A stretch of DNA of 8,054 bases from assembly GCA_030607655.1 (NCBI GenBank), contig JAUWJN010000096.1:1-8054 (forward strand). Direction: 5' to 3'. This document shows, in pieces, positions 6,365-8,054 of this stretch. The notes under the pieces were generated by a model. It made no database searches. It had not been told where the DNA came from and was given only the letters and a program-made list of their open reading frames with translations. The stretch's first letter is position 1. The number at the start of each line of letters is the position of its first letter. The DNA comes from a bacterium (lineage in GTDB: Bacteria > Armatimonadota > Zipacnadia > Zipacnadales > Zipacnadaceae). The position numbers were made by a program, and so were the translations under genes.

Positions 6365-8054
6365 TCGACATTGAAGCTGAATCGCCCCGCTCGGTAGCCG
6401 CGCATCCGGGCGGCAGGAGTGTCAGCATATAGTCCCCGGATGGGCGCAAACACCCCCACATATGTAGCGGGATTGGACCGGGGCGTGCGGCCGATTGGGC
6501 TCTGGTCTATATTTACCACTTTGTCCACCAGTTCAATCCCCTCCAGGGCCCGGTGAGCGCCGGGGGGTGGGCTGGAACCATATAGCCGCCGCCGCAGCGC
6601 CCGATACAGAATATCATCCACTAAGGTGCTCTTCCCGGCCCCGGAAAGGCCGGTGACGCAAATAATCAGCCCGAGGGGGAAGCTAACATCTATGTCCTGG
6701 AGATTATGCTGGCGGGCCCCCCGCACCATTAGGCACTTGTCCGTGGGTGGCCGGCGATGGTGAGGAATAGGCACTTGCCGCACCCCACGCAGGTATTGAC
6801 TGGTTAACGAATCAGAATTATCCAGCAAGGACTCGACTGAGCCAGTGTGAACTAGGTGCCCCCCGGCCAAAGCGGCCCCCGGGCCAAACTCCACCACATA
6901 GTCAGCACTGCGAATAGTAGCCGGGTCGTGCTCAACTACTAACACCGTGTTGCCTAGGTCACGCAGCCGGAACAGAATATCCAGCAGCCGCTTCTGGTCA
7001 CGAGGATGCAAGCCGATACTGGGTTCATCCAGAATATACAGCACTCCCGCCAAGCCACTACCAAGCTGGGCGGCGAGGCGAATGCGCTGGGCCTCACCGC
7101 CGGCGAGGGTAGGGGCGGGCCGATCCAGAGTCAGGTAGCCCAGGCCCACTTCTTCCATAAATTGCAGCCGGCTACGAATCCCCGCCACCAACTCCTTGGC
7201 CACCGGCTCGTCGCTGCCGGCAAAGGATAGGTGGGCAAAGAACTCCTCCGCCGCTACCACATTCAGGGCGGTAATCTCGGCGATACTCTTATTACCCACC
7301 TTAACCGACCGGCTCTCAGGACGCAGCCGGGTCCCGCCACAGGCCGGACAGGGCTGTGGGGCGAGAAACTGATTAGCGAACTGCTCCGTATCTGGGGACG
7401 AGTTGCGCCGCCTGCGGCCACCCGAGCTGACGGCGGCGGGCGGCCCGCGTCGGCGCTCCGAGGCCCGCACCAGCCCCTCGTATTCTTTGGTATAGGTAAA
7501 CTCTCGCCCGCTCTCAGTCACATAACTAAAGGTTATCTGCTCGCCGTCGGAGCCGAAAAGTATTATCCGTTGCACTGAAGCTGGCAAATCCTGCCAAGGG
7601 GTGTGGAGGTCAAAATCATAGTGCTCGGCCAATCCCTCCAGAATGTGGCTCACATGGCGGGTCTTGGCAGCCCCGATAATCTCCAAAGCACCCGCGAGAA
7701 TAGACTTGCTAGGGTCAGCCACCAGCAAGTCAGGATCCACCGCCGTTACGGTGCCCAATCCCTGGCATTCCGGGCACATTCCCGCCGGGCTATTAAACGA
7801 AAACGCCGGCGGGGTGAGTTGCGGATATACCAGGTTGCAGCGCGGACAGGCGAAGCGGGTGGAGAAAGCCTGCTCGGTACCATCTTCGCCCTGAGCAATC
7901 ATTATCCCATCACCCTCGGCCAGAGCGGTCTCTACCGATTCCGCCAGCCGGGAGCGAGTTGCCTCGCCGATTACCAAGCGGTCAATGACCAACTCAATCT
8001 GATGGGAAGCAGTTTCATCCACAACAATATGCTGGGCCAGGTCGCGCTCCTGCT
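6199..8054 (-). CDS. uvrA: UvrA, N-terminal and central part; 5' end outside the window, 3' end frameshifted
   Basis: UvrA recognises DNA lesions with UvrB in nucleotide excision repair. The frame is open to the right edge, so the first roughly 180-200 residues (Walker A of ABC domain 1 and most of the UvrB-binding region) are missing. Seen here, by base position: the HQIELVIDRLV segment (about 7967-8001), a zinc module CPRC...CPEC (about 7765-7848), CPACGGTRL (about 7325-7350), signature LAGGEAQRIRLA (about 7068-7103), Walker B VLYILDEPSIGL (about 7008-7043), the second-domain Walker A GLSGAGKST (about 6629-6655), and the DQSPIGRTPRSNPATY motif (about 6460-6507). Homology stops at FSFNVE (6364); the remaining codons to the stop at 6199 are out of frame and end in non-UvrA residues. 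An Arg-rich insertion lies near 7390-7467. With the 3' part, about 771 codons of a usual 930-960 are present. Confidence 0.93.
   Translation of the reverse strand, partial: QERDLAQHIVVDETASHQIELVIDRLVIGEATRSRLAESVETALAEGDGIMIAQGEDGTEQAFSTRFACPRCNLVYPQLTPPAFSFNSPAGMCPECQGLGTVTAVDPDLLVADPSKSILAGALEIIGAAKTRHVSHILEGLAEHYDFDLHTPWQDLPASVQRIILFGSDGEQITFSYVTESGREFTYTKEYEGLVRASERRRGPPAAVSSGGRRRRNSSPDTEQFANQFLAPQPCPACGGTRLRPESRSVKVGNKSIAEITALNVVAAEEFFAHLSFAGSDEPVAKELVAGIRSRLQFMEEVGLGYLTLDRPAPTLAGGEAQRIRLAAQLGSGLAGVLYILDEPSIGLHPRDQKRLLDILFRLRDLGNTVLVVEHDPATIRSADYVVEFGPGAALAGGHLVHTGSVESLLDNSDSLTSQYLRGVRQVPIPHHRRPPTDKCLMVRGARQHNLQDIDVSFPLGLIICVTGLSGAGKSTLVDDILYRALRRRLYGSSPPPGAHRALEGIELVDKVVNIDQSPIGRTPRSNPATYVGVFAPIRGLYADTPAARMRGYRAGRFSFNVEAAAAKSVRVRGCGAWRCTFCLTSMCSVMPVGELATTVKPWIFATRARLSPIFWN
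6363..6364 (-). other. uvrA: Single-base deletion (frameshift) in uvrA
   Basis: On the minus strand the bases read GTC GAG GCGGCCGC TGC. UvrA proteins have FNV-x-GGRCE here, which would need GTC GAG GGC GGC CGC TGC. One G of a GGG run is therefore missing, and restoring it joins the two parts into one continuous UvrA. The lesion touches the 8-bp palindrome GCGGCCGC (6356-6363) and lies just before the first cysteine of the zinc finger. I see no slippery heptamer that would support programmed frameshifting. Confidence 0.85.

Noticed and set aside
6353..6372. Programmed ribosomal frameshifting in uvrA
   Set aside because: No slippery heptamer, internal Shine-Dalgarno stimulator or clear downstream stem is visible, and I know of no recoding in uvrA.
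7231..7578. A 115-codon plus-strand open frame, with several shorter plus-strand frames between 5759 and 7894
   Set aside because: All are opposite uvrA coding sequence, whose motifs fix the minus-strand frames; these are shadows of a GC-rich gene.

Overview
The window reads as a single-direction stretch of a bacterial chromosome. Every gene I can support lies on the minus strand, so the biological order runs from the right edge to the left edge. G+C is roughly 55-60% by eye. The tetranucleotide CTAG occurs about two dozen times, which is close to chance and argues against an enterobacterial genome, where it is strongly depleted. I cannot name the phylum. There are no RNA genes, CRISPR arrays, insertion sequences or attachment sites that I can see.

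From right to left: (1) 5741-8054 is uvrA, the damage-recognition ATPase of nucleotide excision repair. Its 5' end lies beyond the window, and the reading frame is broken by one missing base at about 6363/6364, just before the C-terminal zinc finger. (2) 4741-5715 encodes a family 2 glycosyltransferase, starting 25 bp after the uvrA stop. (3) 3930-4751 encodes a SAM-dependent class I methyltransferase that overlaps gene 2 by 11 bp and starts with GTG. (4) 2387-3874 encodes a polytopic membrane protein of the O-antigen ligase/polymerase (Wzy/WaaL-like) type. (5) 49-2370 encodes a 773-residue protein made of two GT4 glycosyltransferase domains in tandem. Gaps between genes are 16-55 bp or overlaps, so genes 2-5 look like one transcription unit, perhaps read through from uvrA.

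Together genes 2-5 look like part of a surface glycan (O-antigen or exopolysaccharide) locus. Three glycosyltransferase domains would add sugars to a carrier-linked oligosaccharide, the methyltransferase may methylate or cap it, and the membrane protein would polymerise or transfer it on the outer face of the membrane. The sugars, linkages and acceptors cannot be read from sequence. The locus probably continues past the left edge, because no terminator is visible there.

The points worth checking are the one-base lesion in uvrA, the tandem GT4 fusion with a G6 run in its linker, a small inverted repeat that covers the ribosome-binding site of the membrane protein, and an arginine-rich insertion in UvrA. 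I found no convincing new biological system; this is mainly a conventional glycan locus next to a DNA repair gene.
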